NCBI GenBank assembly: GCA_037200885.1
Contig: JBBCIN010000001.1
Location: forward strand, 1,984,001-2,048,000
Origin: PMG-095 sp037200885
GTDB taxonomy: Bacteria; Myxococcota_A; Polyangia; Polyangiales; Polyangiaceae
Direction: 5' to 3'
DNA length: 64,000 nucleotides
Part shown: piece by piece, positions 16,898 through 26,684 of the stretch
How positions within the stretch are numbered: the first letter of the stretch is position 1
How the letters are laid out: every line of letters begins with the position of its first letter
The notes under the pieces: generated by a model
What the model was told of the DNA's origin: nothing
Seen by the model: the letters and a program-made list of their open reading frames with translations, nothing else
The model's database searches: none
Translations under genes and position numbers: made by a program

Positions 16898-18139
16898 CTA
16901 TCGCACCGTGGCCAGCTTCTTCCAAGTAGCCCGCAAATACGCCAACAATAAGACCCAAGTGAGGAGGCCGCAAAGCGACGAGATGTGCGGGATCGGGTAG
17001 TACTGAACGTAAGTACGCAGAGGCAGCACGAACGACATCCGGGCGGTGTAGATGGCCGTGACCATCACCCCGGCAAACAACCCATAGATCGTCGCGCGCC
17101 GGTAGTCGGCTGCGAACAACAGCGGCACGATGCAGGCGGTGTACTGAACGCCGAAACCTGGCGTAAGCACGAGGAAGAGTGCCCAGGCGGCCGCACCCAG
17201 ATCGTAAGCGAAGCGCCTCGGCTTGAAGAACGCCAGCACACCCAGCAAGGACACCGAAAGCAAAATCACGTACCGCTGTTCGCGAACGAACCAACCGATG
17301 AACGTCGTCAGGTGACCGGCCAGCGGCGCTACCTCGTTACCCGCTGAGAGAAAACTGAAGATCCCCCACTCGATGGGGATGGGGTTATAGGCAAATATGT
17401 TGCTGTAGACCGAGCGCGGAACGGTGACCAGAAACGGCACTAGCGGCACGACAGAGAGCGATAGTCCGGCGAAAAAGCGAAGGGCTTCGCGCACTGAACG
17501 GCATTGCCCGAGTAGCACCGGGATCACGAACACCGGCATGATTTTAACGTTGAGCGCGGCGGCGAGGGCAACCCCCGACCAAAATGCCCGGCCCTTTTCG
17601 CGGAACATGTAGAATGCGAGCAGGGTCAGACCCGCGCACGCGCAATCCGTGTTGCAGTGGAAGGCGCTGACAGCGATCGAGGTCAGGCACGTGGCATACG
17701 CGGCAAACGCTGCCGCAGCCACCACCGACCCGCGTCGCGACCAAATGCGCCAGACCAAGTAGCTCGAAAGTAATTCGACGAGTAACCCGGGAGCTTTGAT
17801 GACCCAGGAAAATCTCAGTTGGTCTCCAGCTGAAAGCTTGAGCGCCAGCAGCGACAGGTAGCCCATCAGCGGCGGATGGTTGAACTTGGCTTGTTCATAA
17901 TCGGGATGGGCATACGCGAACCCGACACCGTGCGCGTCGATGAGCCGAGCATGCTCCAACCAGATATTGGCGTCGTCGCACCCGATCGAATTTTTGGCCA
18001 ACCAGAAGCGAAATCCCAAGCCAGAAACACCAAAAATGAACAGCGTGAGCGCGAGCAAATGCCGGCGTAGACGCCACCCACGCAGTGCACTGCTCGCGAG
18101 CTCTGGCGCCAGAAATGATCGCTGGATTAACCTGTTCAT
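16898..18139 (-). CDS. GT-C-like polytopic membrane glycosyltransferase
   Basis: Integral membrane protein of 413 residues with about ten helices. The first periplasmic loop has the acidic pair Asp55-Asp56 in GCDDANIWLEHARLIDAHG, where GT-C enzymes keep the residues that bind the lipid-phosphate donor, and PDYEQAKFNHPPLMGYL follows as in mannosyltransferase-like families. The C-terminus is basic (RATWKKLATVR). GT-C enzymes transfer a sugar from a polyprenyl-phosphate donor at the outer face of the inner membrane. The start is ATG 18139; upstream codons to 18550 overlap a region with no coding character. The exact sugar and family number cannot be assigned. Confidence 0.75.
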   Translation of the reverse strand: MNRLIQRSFLAPELASSALRGWRLRRHLLALTLFIFGVSGLGFRFWLAKNSIGCDDANIWLEHARLIDAHGVGFAYAHPDYEQAKFNHPPLMGYLSLLALKLSAGDQLRFSWVIKAPGLLVELLSSYLVWRIWSRRGSVVAAAAFAAYATCLTSIAVSAFHCNTDCACAGLTLLAFYMFREKGRAFWSGVALAAALNVKIMPVFVIPVLLGQCRSVREALRFFAGLSLSVVPLVPFLVTVPRSVYSNIFAYNPIPIEWGIFSFLSAGNEVAPLAGHLTTFIGWFVREQRYVILLSVSLLGVLAFFKPRRFAYDLGAAAWALFLVLTPGFGVQYTACIVPLLFAADYRRATIYGLFAGVMVTAIYTARMSFVLPLRTYVQYYPIPHISSLCGLLTWVLLLAYLRATWKKLATVR

Positions 18140-18455
18140 TACGAAGAATTTATTTACCGACCGACTCCCTTCCGCCGCCCGTCCCGACTCATAGCACGGT
18201 CGCGGAATTCGTATGCAAACATCACACCAAATAGAACGCAGAAAATTCACGATGAGGTCGATTGGAACCTGGCACAACCCGGCACAGGCATGTCGCTGCT
18301 GTCTTGGTCGAAGCGTACTCGGGCCGCGGGCTCGGTCGTGTTTCGCGAGCAAGTTCCAAAAACTACGTGCAACAGCTATCGGCGCGCAGCTTGCTCCTGC
18401 TTGACTGGGTCGGCTCAGTCTGATTGCCTCCAGCCGTGTCCGGGAACGAAACGAC
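18140..18455. other. Intergenic region between divergent membrane-protein genes
   Basis: This 316-base gap separates the GT-C-like gene on the minus strand from the discoidin gene on the plus strand. It should carry both promoters. A phrase TGGCACAACCCGGCAC near 18271 resembles a sigma54 site but the GG and GC are nine rather than ten bases apart, so it is not called. No gene is visible. Confidence 0.4.
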
Positions 18456-19472
18456 GTGAGCGGCGAGCAACACCCTGCGACTTGGTTCTTTCGGTGGGAG
18501 TCGCTCGTCGCGCGAATCATCGCCTGGGGTTGGGGGCGCACGACCCTCACCGCGCGAGACGCGGCTTGGCAAGCGCTCGATGAGCGCGGAGTCAGGTTCG
18601 TGAATCGTGCTCGGGCGAGCGCGGATCTCGCTCATCTGGCTCTGAACCCGCAACAGCCGTTCACGATAGACGTCGAAGCCATTGCCAGCGACCTGTATAG
18701 GCAGTCCGTGTACTGGGCGCTATGCGCATTGGCGCACGGACAAGGTGCACCTGCTGCGAGCGACGCCAAGGCAATTTGGGATTCGACGACGCCGGCGCAA
18801 CTGCTGAAAGCGGCCGACACGCCAGAAAAACTCGAGTCACTTCGGACCGCGTTGCACGACGGCTCGTTCGTGTATTTCGCGGAACTCGAGGAAAACGAGC
18901 GCCCCTTTGTGACATCGGAATTGCGCAAGTTGGCAGCGGCATTGTTGCTCGAGCTAGGTGACAAGCAGAGCGTGCTTGCTGCGATTCGGCGTCGTCGCAT
19001 GGTAAGTGTTGCGGTGCTCATTGCCGTTCTGGGCTCCGCAATTTGTTTGCCTGTTTGGGCCTGGAAGGAACGACAAGCGCGCGAGGACCTGACTACCGGC
19101 AGAACTTGGACCGCGAGTTCGGAGTTAGGCCTCGGTTGCAAGTCACCTGAGCAGCGATGTCTGGAATACGACGGCTTCTTCTTTCATACGGTCATTTCGG
19201 ATCCGAACCCGTGGGTTGAGTTCGATCTCGGCGGTGCGAAACAAGTGTCCCGGGTGCTCGTAGACAACCGTAGCGACTGCTGCATCGAGCGGGTCGTGCC
19301 GCTCATCATCGAGTTGAGCGAAGACCATAAAAATTACCGTACAGTTGCCGAACAGCGCGAAGCATTTTGGACGTGGCCCGCCTCGTTTCCACGGCAGACG
19401 GCGCGTTGGGTGCGCCTTCGGATACCGCATGCTGGCACTTTGCATCTCGCCCGCGTTCGCATCGAGCGCTGA
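18456..19472 (+). CDS. Single-pass membrane protein with C-terminal discoidin domain (copy 1)
   Basis: Protein of 338 residues with no signal peptide. Residues 1-180 are helical and presumably cytoplasmic and contain SDLYRQSVYWAL. One membrane helix lies at about 182-203 (MVSVAVLIAVLGSAICLPVW). Residues 212-338 are an F5/8 type C (discoidin) domain, normally a carbohydrate- or lipid-binding beta sandwich: WVEFDLGGAKQVSRVLV, DNRSDCC at 270-276 and ARWVRLRIP. The topology would place this domain in the periplasm. The start is GTG 18456. It is close in design to the proteins at 22249 and 27723. A polytopic membrane gene follows 89 bases downstream on the same strand. Function unknown. Confidence 0.82.
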   Translation: MSGEQHPATWFFRWESLVARIIAWGWGRTTLTARDAAWQALDERGVRFVNRARASADLAHLALNPQQPFTIDVEAIASDLYRQSVYWALCALAHGQGAPAASDAKAIWDSTTPAQLLKAADTPEKLESLRTALHDGSFVYFAELEENERPFVTSELRKLAAALLLELGDKQSVLAAIRRRRMVSVAVLIAVLGSAICLPVWAWKERQAREDLTTGRTWTASSELGLGCKSPEQRCLEYDGFFFHTVISDPNPWVEFDLGGAKQVSRVLVDNRSDCCIERVVPLIIELSEDHKNYRTVAEQREAFWTWPASFPRQTARWVRLRIPHAGTLHLARVRIER

Positions 19473-19561
19473 ATCACGCCTGGCGATGGGGCCCAGGGCT
19501 CTGCCGAAAAGGGCGATGGCTAGCTGCCAAAAATAACGAGCCTGTGTCATCGTGGGCCGCC

Positions 19562-20860
19562 ATGAGGACAAGCCCATCGGGTAGCGGTGTGATTCGGGAC
19601 TCGAACGGCCCGCTCCCGCCCAGCGCTCACGCTACCGATCGCGCCTCAGCGGTCATCGTTTGGGGCGTGTTCGTGTTGACCTTCTTCAAGGGATTTCGGT
19701 TTCCAAGTCTTTGGTGCGCGACCCATTTCACCTTCAACTACAGCCAAGGCTTCGTGCGCCGCGGCTTGATCGGCGAGATCGCGCGCCAAATCGGCGGCAA
19801 CTACGTTTACCGTTACAATACGTTCGTGATTTTCTCGTTCGTCCTGCAATGGACCGCGGGGATCTTGTTCGCGCTCGCGGCAGGACGCGCGTTTCGGCAA
19901 CGAACGGGGGACTGGAACTTCCGGATCGCCTTGCTCGTCATGTGTGCATCGCCGGGCATGATCTTCCTGGTCAGCGCTGTCGGGTACTTCGACTTTCTGG
20001 GCTTGATCTCGGTGCTCGGCTTACTGCTTTGGGTACGGAAACCACGCCGAGAGTACGCGATCTTTTATTTGCTCGCGCTGCTTGGTTCGGCGCTCGCCTT
20101 AGTTCACGAGGGCCTGATTGTGATGTTCGGGCCGACCGCGCTGTTCATCGCCTCGTGCCACATCTTGCGGATCTCGGAGACACGCGCGTTGACTGGCCGC
20201 CAGCGCGCGTTACTCGGCCTGCACCTACTGATGGCTGCACTCGTCGTAACCGGAACTGTGGTCGTCGCGTCGACTCCCGCGGATCCGATGCGAGTGAAGG
20301 CTCTACAAGCCTTTGCCGAGCAACACACCGATTTCTTCGTTCGGAACGATGCATTCGACGTTTTCACTCGCACAACGCGCCAGAACATGTTCGAGGCAGT
20401 GCCCTACTTCTGGAGCGATTCCATCTCCCGAGCCGTGGCGCTGCGCGGCGAGTTCGGCTTCGCGCCCAGCTTCTTTTTTCTGATCTACTTTGGGTTTCGC
20501 GAGTTGCGTGCGGCTAGCTCCCGACTCGTCCGTAACCGACTCGCGTACGCGTTTTTGTTCGCGGCTATCGCTCCCGAATCGATGAACCTCGTGGCTTGGG
20601 ATTGGCCACGCTGGAACGCGATGGCGCTCGCTACAACGGGCACCTGTATCGTGTGTTACAGGCTCTTTTTCCCGGCGGCTCGCCAAGCGGCTCGCTCATT
20701 GTCATTCGTGACGATTGGGGTGCTTTTGACCGGCATTGGTCTTGCGAGCACGACCATGCTCTTCGATAGGTACGAAGTGCAATTTTTCCCATTCGAGCGT
20801 CAGTTTTTATTCATCGATAACCTGATCGAAGGTCACTTCCGTTTTCGTCCGCGCAGTTGA
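19562..20860 (+). CDS. Polytopic membrane protein, probable GT-C-like
   Basis: Integral membrane protein of 432 residues with ten or more predicted helices. The N-terminal 30 residues are Ser/Pro-rich and cytoplasmic. Recognisable phrases are FNYSQGFVRRGLIGEI in the first periplasmic loop and HEGLIVMFGPTALF. These occur in uncharacterised polysaccharide-cluster membrane proteins, often beside GT-C enzymes. An obvious acidic pair is not visible in the first loop, so enzymatic activity is less certain than for its neighbours. The start is ATG 19562; an earlier ATG at 19367 overlaps the discoidin gene. It ends 14 bases from the convergent GT87 gene. Confidence 0.7.
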   Translation: MRTSPSGSGVIRDSNGPLPPSAHATDRASAVIVWGVFVLTFFKGFRFPSLWCATHFTFNYSQGFVRRGLIGEIARQIGGNYVYRYNTFVIFSFVLQWTAGILFALAAGRAFRQRTGDWNFRIALLVMCASPGMIFLVSAVGYFDFLGLISVLGLLLWVRKPRREYAIFYLLALLGSALALVHEGLIVMFGPTALFIASCHILRISETRALTGRQRALLGLHLLMAALVVTGTVVVASTPADPMRVKALQAFAEQHTDFFVRNDAFDVFTRTTRQNMFEAVPYFWSDSISRAVALRGEFGFAPSFFFLIYFGFRELRAASSRLVRNRLAYAFLFAAIAPESMNLVAWDWPRWNAMALATTGTCIVCYRLFFPAARQAARSLSFVTIGVLLTGIGLASTTMLFDRYEVQFFPFERQFLFIDNLIEGHFRFRPRS

Positions 20861-20873
20861 GGGCCGGCACTGG

Positions 20874-22259
20874 CTAACGCGTGTGAACGCCACCGCTTCT
20901 CAATCGCTCGAGTCGGGGTTGCACGATGGCGCAAAGCATACACAGCGAAATCATGATCACCCAGGGCAACCAGTTGAAGATTTCGTGCATGTGCATTTGA
21001 CGATGAGCCCAGGGGCTCTTCGTTGCGAACCACAGCTCCCGTAACCGCTCCGTGCGGATGTCTTGAGTCCCGAGCAGCTTGACTACGGCGCCGAGGCCCA
21101 GGCCCGCGAATAACAGCCAGATACTTGCGACCGCCAAGGTTGACGACGAAACCCGTTCCTCCAACCAGGCCGCCCAGGTCGCGCGAAAGAGCCGCCAAAA
21201 CTCGCTACCGACGACGAATGCCGGCTGGATCATGAACACCCAGTAATGCTCCCAGATCCACGGATTTACGAACACCGCCACCACGGTGAATAGTGCATAT
21301 GGTTGGTCGATATTGCGTGGGTCCTGTTCGCGAGCGAGACGGACATTGCGGCGCGCCACTAGCCCCGCCAGGACGAGCAGCAGTATCGAAATCGCTGTCG
21401 CGACGTAGCTGGTCGTTGCGGTCGGATAGCTCTCTGCTTTGCAGATGGGGAAGAACAACCGGAGGACGATGCCATGCAAGCTCCCATTGCGGACACTCCC
21501 CATCCATTCACGAGACACCGGTCCCTGCTGCATGAGGAACAGCTTCCAGCACTCGATGCCGAAGGTCTTGGTCATTGCCGCGGCAATACACACGAACACC
21601 GCGCTCGCAGCGAAAAATGCGCGAAAACGCCGCGCAAACAGCAGAAATACCATCAGCACGCCCGGGAACAGCTTGAAGGTCGCGGCAATGCCGAGCGAAA
21701 GCCCTGCGGGCATTTGCTTCGCACGCCGGAGATACGCCCAGCATACGACGATCGGAAATGCGATCTGCTCCGAAAGCTGAATAGCGTGCCAGTGCATGAC
21801 GAACCCTTCCGTGGTCAATGCCCAACTAAACAAGAGCACGGTAAGCGCGGCCGGCGCGGGAAATTTGACAGCGCTAGCACAAATGTAGAGGTGCACAACG
21901 AGCATGAACCACGAACACAAGTCGATCAGTTCGGCGGCGATGGGCTTGTCGAAGCGCGCCAGTGGGATGAACCAGAATGGAGTCGTCGGCGGATGACCGA
22001 AGCTTGCGACGTGCAATTCGGCTAGGCCCGCCGGCGAGAACGGGCTGCCTCCGGCCAAATACAGCCGAGCCGCCTTCCAATCGACGAGCCCGTCGAATTC
22101 GTGTGCGCTCGACCAGTCTTTGGGCAAATAGCGCGGAATAGCTTGATCGCACCAGCGCAGCGCAAGGAAGATCGCAGCAGCCCAAAATGCGAGATAGGCG
22201 AGGCGCCCCCAGAGCTGCGGCTGAATCCTGCCGTGCCAACGACTGCGATCAGTGTCCAT
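20874..22259 (-). CDS. GT87-like polyprenyl-phosphate-dependent glycosyltransferase
   Basis: Integral membrane protein of 461 residues with about eleven helices, resembling GT87 (DUF2029) mannosyltransferases. The first periplasmic loop reads HEFDGLVDWKAARLYLAGG SPFSP in one stretch, the usual acid-plus-aromatic pattern of the family, and ATFKLFPGVLMVFLLF lies in the conserved Lys-containing helix. The start at 22259 overlaps the 3' end of the upstream discoidin gene by 11 bases, so the two are translationally coupled: discoidin first, transferase second. This overlap is the best evidence in the window that the discoidin and glycosyltransferase proteins act together. Confidence 0.78.
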   Translation of the reverse strand: MDTDRSRWHGRIQPQLWGRLAYLAFWAAAIFLALRWCDQAIPRYLPKDWSSAHEFDGLVDWKAARLYLAGGSPFSPAGLAELHVASFGHPPTTPFWFIPLARFDKPIAAELIDLCSWFMLVVHLYICASAVKFPAPAALTVLLFSWALTTEGFVMHWHAIQLSEQIAFPIVVCWAYLRRAKQMPAGLSLGIAATFKLFPGVLMVFLLFARRFRAFFAASAVFVCIAAAMTKTFGIECWKLFLMQQGPVSREWMGSVRNGSLHGIVLRLFFPICKAESYPTATTSYVATAISILLLVLAGLVARRNVRLAREQDPRNIDQPYALFTVVAVFVNPWIWEHYWVFMIQPAFVVGSEFWRLFRATWAAWLEERVSSSTLAVASIWLLFAGLGLGAVVKLLGTQDIRTERLRELWFATKSPWAHRQMHMHEIFNWLPWVIMISLCMLCAIVQPRLERLRSGGVHTR

Positions 22260-23271
22260 AGACCTCGAACTCGCTCAGGACGATGCTCTTCTTGGCTCGA
22301 GCGGCCACGTACAGCCTGACGTACCGCGCGCGAACGGGCTCGACAGAAACCGACCAGGGGAATTCGGTGGTGAAGGGCTTGTCAGTAGTGGCCACGGTGT
22401 CGAACTTCGTGCCGTCGAGCGATACTTGTGCGCTGAGCGGAAGGTCGTCCCCGTTCCAACAGCAATCGGAACGGTTGTAGACGACGAAGCGGTTCAGCGT
22501 GCGTTCCGAGCCGAGGTCGACGGTCACCCAGGGATGCTCTTCCGCCCTCGTGCAGAGCGCGAAATTGGTCTCGCCCCACTCCGAGCCGACACCGGGACCT
22601 TCTAAGATGACACCGTCGGTGACCCGGCTCAGGCGTTCCTTGCCGTGTCGTTCCGGCGGCGTGAGGCTACACAGGGAACTTGCAACGACGCTCTTGCCAT
22701 AGGCCAAATTCTTGTTGCTAAAAAGCGCCGCCACGAGTGTTACAAGCAATACCGCGAAGACAATTCTGGGGACGAAGCGCATGAGCATGGTTTGTCGATC
22801 GCTGCGATCATCGAGCAGAGCATCGATCCACTCGCACAGTTCGAGCGTGTCACGCCGTTCTGGTTCGCCAGACAGCTTCAGATCGACGGTGTCCGAGAAG
22901 GGGGCGAGCGCAGCTCGAAGCCGACTCGGAAGGCCGCTCAGCTCGACCCGCTCATAACCGACGAGTGCCAGGACGCCTGGGTCGAGGTCGCTCTGTGCAC
23001 TGGCGCGCGCCACTGCGCTGAGCAGCGCGCGCAGAGCTTGCTCGAGTTGGGCGTCGTGCAGTGGCGAGTCCTGTGCTGCTGCGAGCAATGCGCGGGCGCG
23101 CGCCTTTTCTGCCTTTACCTGAGCACGCAGTGCGCTTGGGACCAGAACGCGCGCCGACGCGGGCTGCGCGAGCCAAATGGTGCCGAGTGTTCGCGCCGCA
23201 GCCTCGCGCAACGACGCGCGCAACCGGAAACGCCAGTTTAATTGAAGTGCATCGTTTACGTTCGTAGCCAT
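22249..23271 (-). CDS. Single-pass membrane protein with C-terminal discoidin domain (copy 2)
   Basis: About 340 residues. The N-terminal 165 residues are helical, Ala/Arg-rich and presumably cytoplasmic. One membrane helix lies at about 166-186 (PRIVFAVLLVTLVAALF). A discoidin domain follows, with WVTVDLGSERTLNRFVV, YNRSDCC and RARYVRLYVAAR. The NRSDCC motif is shared exactly with copy 1; the cytoplasmic part is the most divergent of the three copies and lacks the LYRxS phrase. Start taken as ATG 23271; a GTG at 23277 would add two residues. Its 3' end overlaps the start of the GT87-like gene. Confidence 0.82.
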   Translation of the reverse strand: MATNVNDALQLNWRFRLRASLREAAARTLGTIWLAQPASARVLVPSALRAQVKAEKARARALLAAAQDSPLHDAQLEQALRALLSAVARASAQSDLDPGVLALVGYERVELSGLPSRLRAALAPFSDTVDLKLSGEPERRDTLELCEWIDALLDDRSDRQTMLMRFVPRIVFAVLLVTLVAALFSNKNLAYGKSVVASSLCSLTPPERHGKERLSRVTDGVILEGPGVGSEWGETNFALCTRAEEHPWVTVDLGSERTLNRFVVYNRSDCCWNGDDLPLSAQVSLDGTKFDTVATTDKPFTTEFPWSVSVEPVRARYVRLYVAARAKKSIVLSEFEVYGH

Positions 23272-23429
23272 TGCCACCCGCGGTCGCGCCGGAAAGTAGC
23301 ATCACAGCGGCAAACGCGCGCTCGATTCTCTCGAGTCACGAGCCGATTTGTAAATCCCCCACGCATGCGAATCGCGCTACAGTCGGCCTGCAGCCATCCT
23401 AGTCCCCATAAACGAAGACTGTTGACAGC

Positions 23430-25097
23430 ATGCCTCGGTACTCAGCACACGATGTCGCTTCGAAACGGATTCGATTGCCGAGCGCCACAGTCATTGTCGG
23501 TGTGGCGGTGCTCACCGCTGTGGTCGGCTGGCAACTGCAGCTGATCGGCGACTACCGAGTCGACGACGCTTACATCTCCTTCGCATTTGCAAAGAATCTA
23601 GCGGCGGGGCACGGGCTCACTTACGGCGCCGATCTCCACGTCGAGGGATATTCGAACTTTTTGTGGACGCTCTTGGCCGGCCTCGTGCAGTTGGTCGCTC
23701 CCAATGGAATCTATCCAGGCATGCGCGTGCTTGCTTTCGCGTGTCTCGGGCTGACTTTGTTTTATACCTTTCGCCTGAGCGCGCGCTTTACCGGACGGCG
23801 CTGGGCATGGTTGCCGCCCATCGTTCTAGTGTTCGCGACCGATCTGACGGGAGCGGCGCAATCGGCGCTGGAAACCATCCCCTACACCGCTGCGCTCGTC
23901 GTCACGGTCTACTACTACCTGACGGAAAAACGCGCTAAGCGGCGCATTTCGGGGTGGTGCTTCCTTCTCCTGGCTTTGGTGCGCATCGACGGCATCGTGC
24001 ATGTTGCCTTTTTCTTGGGCTTTACTGGGCTCGCTTGGCTCGTCGAGCGACGGCGCCCGCGCACACTCGAGACCTTGCGCTGGTTGCTGCCACCGAGCTT
24101 GGCGTACCTGGCGTACTTCGCGTGGCGCTACAACTACTATGGCCTCCCGCTACCGACGACGTACTACGCAAAATCCCTGATACACGTCCTGATGCCGAAT
24201 CGCGGCGCGGAGTACGTGTCGGCGGCTGTGAACCAACTCGGCTTGTACCTAGTCGGCGCCTTCGCGCTGTTCGGGGTTGTCAGACGCCCGAGCAGGGAGC
24301 GCCTGCTCCTCGCGCTGCTCGTGGTGTATCACGCTGTGTATATCAGCTACGTTGGCGGTGACTGGATGCCGTTCCACCGCTTCTTGGTGCCCGTGCTTCC
24401 GTTCCTAGCAGTCCTCTTTTCTTGGGGCGCCTTCGAGGCCTGGAAGTTGTCCCTGCGGACAAACTGGGCAGTGCGCTTCGCAGTTGGCTTGGGAGTCCTG
24501 GCCTCGGCCGGCTATGTCGCGAATTTGCAAGATGCGCATAGTATCGACACGCCGGAGGAGGCTGTCGAGCGCGACATGCGCGTCCACGTGACGAAGCACA
24601 CGCGCGGCTTACTGGATGCTCGGGGTTTGTACCGCTGGCTGATACGAGCGCCCGGAGAGAAGTTAGTGACCGACTACGGAGGCGTGTTCGCCTATTACAC
24701 GGATGCGGCCATCATCGAGATGTGGGGTCTGTGCAACGCGGAGATCGCACTTCGCGGTAACGCCGAAGGCATCAATCCCATCTACGGCAAGACTTGCATC
24801 GACTGCTATCGCGAGTTTCAGCCTGATTATTTTCATACAAACGTACCACTCCTGAGGCGCATCTCTGATTTCAACACGCAGTCGCAAGTCATCTCCGCGA
24901 TCTTCCAAGCCCAAGCGATTGGCCGCGTGCTCGACTTCAATCACGACTACGTCACTGGGCGCGTCGTCGATCGAGCCAATGACGCGGCGTTCTATTTCCT
25001 CGAGCGAAAGCGACCGGGAGTGAGCTTCGTCACGCGTAGTCCCGCGCCGGGCATTGTTGTGGAATATCCGTTTTTGGAGCAAGGCCGCGAGCTCTGA
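23430..25097 (+). CDS. GT-C-like membrane glycosyltransferase
   Basis: Integral membrane protein of 555 residues with about ten helices in the first 380 residues and a soluble periplasmic C-terminal part. The first loop has Asp45-Asp46 in YRVDDAYISFAFAKNLAAG, then VEGYSNFLWTLL, a pattern seen in arabinofuranosyl- and mannosyltransferase-like GT-C proteins (AftB/GT39-like). These use polyprenyl-phosphate sugars in the periplasm. The C-terminal region (residues 400-555) contains DYGGVFAYYTDAAIIEMWGL, typical of the same group. It is alone on the plus strand between two minus-strand units, and its stop is 12 bases from the convergent gene at 25109. Confidence 0.78.
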   Translation: MPRYSAHDVASKRIRLPSATVIVGVAVLTAVVGWQLQLIGDYRVDDAYISFAFAKNLAAGHGLTYGADLHVEGYSNFLWTLLAGLVQLVAPNGIYPGMRVLAFACLGLTLFYTFRLSARFTGRRWAWLPPIVLVFATDLTGAAQSALETIPYTAALVVTVYYYLTEKRAKRRISGWCFLLLALVRIDGIVHVAFFLGFTGLAWLVERRRPRTLETLRWLLPPSLAYLAYFAWRYNYYGLPLPTTYYAKSLIHVLMPNRGAEYVSAAVNQLGLYLVGAFALFGVVRRPSRERLLLALLVVYHAVYISYVGGDWMPFHRFLVPVLPFLAVLFSWGAFEAWKLSLRTNWAVRFAVGLGVLASAGYVANLQDAHSIDTPEEAVERDMRVHVTKHTRGLLDARGLYRWLIRAPGEKLVTDYGGVFAYYTDAAIIEMWGLCNAEIALRGNAEGINPIYGKTCIDCYREFQPDYFHTNVPLLRRISDFNTQSQVISAIFQAQAIGRVLDFNHDYVTGRVVDRANDAAFYFLERKRPGVSFVTRSPAPGIVVEYPFLEQGREL

Positions 25098-25108
25098 GCA
25101 GCGCCGAT

Positions 25109-26653
25109 TCAATGCTCCGCGTCGTCACAGACCGAAAGTATCTCCACTAGCTTCTCGTTAAGCTTCGGGTTGTAAGTCTTGAAGTGGCCCGTATACCCCT
25201 GATAGCCGAGCAGCAGGCCGAAGACCACCGTTACGAGTGCGGGGACGCTGCAGGCAAGCGCGACCGCACGCCTGCTAACACGCCTCGAAGGCCAGGAACA
25301 GATCACGAAGCTACCCAGCACACCAAGCAGCACGAGTCCGTTGGTCACGTCCGCGAGGTAACGCATGGTGGACATATACAAACCCAAGACGGCTGCGCCG
25401 TTCACGGAGGACAGCACGCAAAAGCAAGCTGCGCACCAGAGGAAAGCGCGCGGTTTGGTGTCGAGCGCGGGCTGCGACCCGTTGCGCGAGGCCGTCCGCC
25501 GGCGCAACAATCGAAACCGCTGCACGACGCCTGCCGGAACAGCCACGAGCAGCCAGGTAATCGGCACCACGCGCAGCCAACCGACCACGGGCTCGTTGAT
25601 CAAATAGCCAGCCGGTACCTCCATCTCGTCCGGGAAAGCTCGAGTGCCCAGCCACCACGGCGCCATCGCATACGGGAAGTGACAGTCCGGGACGTATGGC
25701 CGGAGCGAGTAGGAGTACAGGTTCGTCAGTAGGTAGATCTTCGAGAAGCTGAACTTGAAGCCGCTGAGCTGATTGTTCACGCCCATATCGAGCCAATTGT
25801 CGAAGCGAAGTTTGTTGTAAACGAGCAGGAGTCCCAGACCGACGACCATGGGCGCAGCGAGCCACGACGCATATTTGACGAAGCTGCGAAGGCTCATCGG
25901 CGTGGCCCATGCGCAAGTCGACGCCGTCAGGAACGCGAGCAGCGTGGTTGACGGCAGCATGCTTAGCCGGCTACCGAAAGCGAGCGCCCAAAGCGTACCA
26001 GCCGCCGGCAGGCGCCAATCGAAACCGCGTAGGGGAGCGGCGCATACGACATCGAACGCCAGCACGAGCCCGCCCAGCGCGAACGCTTGTCCGAACCCGA
26101 TGGATCCTTGGTACACTCCTCCACTGGCCAACAGGTGGGGCGCCGGGTTGGCCAACGCGAACGCTAAAACCATCACTGCGCGCAGCCACCTAGGCACGGT
26201 ATCGAACAGTCGACGCGCCATGCGTTCGATCAACAGCCCACCGAACACGGCTGACAGCGAGAAGGCGGTGAACACCAGATATTGATCGCCAACCATGCCG
26301 TGAATTGACAGCGCGCTCTTCACAGCCGCCTGCAACAGCGCCGGTACGGGCCCCCAGTACAGATAGTAGTGGGTCCCATAAAGAGTCATGTCCCAAAACC
26401 AGAGCCGACTGTGCTTCGGATCGTACGGATTGGCCTGCGCGAGGAGCTCGCTCGACGGCGCAGCCGGGATATACAGATGCCCCTGACGGAAGCCCTCGGC
26501 TAAGAGATCGTAGTACGTCATGTACGTGGGCCAGGAGCCGGCCCTGCCCGCCGAAGCAATCAACGCGTATATCGCAATCGCGAATGCAATCGGCAGCAGC
26601 AGCCACAGTCTAGCTCTGCGACGCCCCGACCGAGCGCGCAATTTGGGTGTCAT
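25109..26653 (-). CDS. Polytopic membrane protein, probable GT-C-like
   Basis: Integral membrane protein of 514 residues with about eleven helices. The N-terminal basic patch (RARSGRRRARLW) precedes the first helix. The first periplasmic loop holds YYDLLAEGFRQGHLYIP and later NPYDPKHSRLWFWDMTLY, including the HYYLYWGPVPALLQ motif common in bacterial glycan-cluster membrane proteins. No family name is certain. It sits 31 bases downstream of the GtrB-like transferase that would supply a lipid-linked sugar donor, which supports a role as the acceptor-side transferase. Start ATG 26653. Confidence 0.7.
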   Translation of the reverse strand: MTPKLRARSGRRRARLWLLLPIAFAIAIYALIASAGRAGSWPTYMTYYDLLAEGFRQGHLYIPAAPSSELLAQANPYDPKHSRLWFWDMTLYGTHYYLYWGPVPALLQAAVKSALSIHGMVGDQYLVFTAFSLSAVFGGLLIERMARRLFDTVPRWLRAVMVLAFALANPAPHLLASGGVYQGSIGFGQAFALGGLVLAFDVVCAAPLRGFDWRLPAAGTLWALAFGSRLSMLPSTTLLAFLTASTCAWATPMSLRSFVKYASWLAAPMVVGLGLLLVYNKLRFDNWLDMGVNNQLSGFKFSFSKIYLLTNLYSYSLRPYVPDCHFPYAMAPWWLGTRAFPDEMEVPAGYLINEPVVGWLRVVPITWLLVAVPAGVVQRFRLLRRRTASRNGSQPALDTKPRAFLWCAACFCVLSSVNGAAVLGLYMSTMRYLADVTNGLVLLGVLGSFVICSWPSRRVSRRAVALACSVPALVTVVFGLLLGYQGYTGHFKTYNPKLNEKLVEILSVCDDAEH

Positions 26654-26684
26654 TGCGTCGCCGCTCGCGGTACGCGCGGCACGC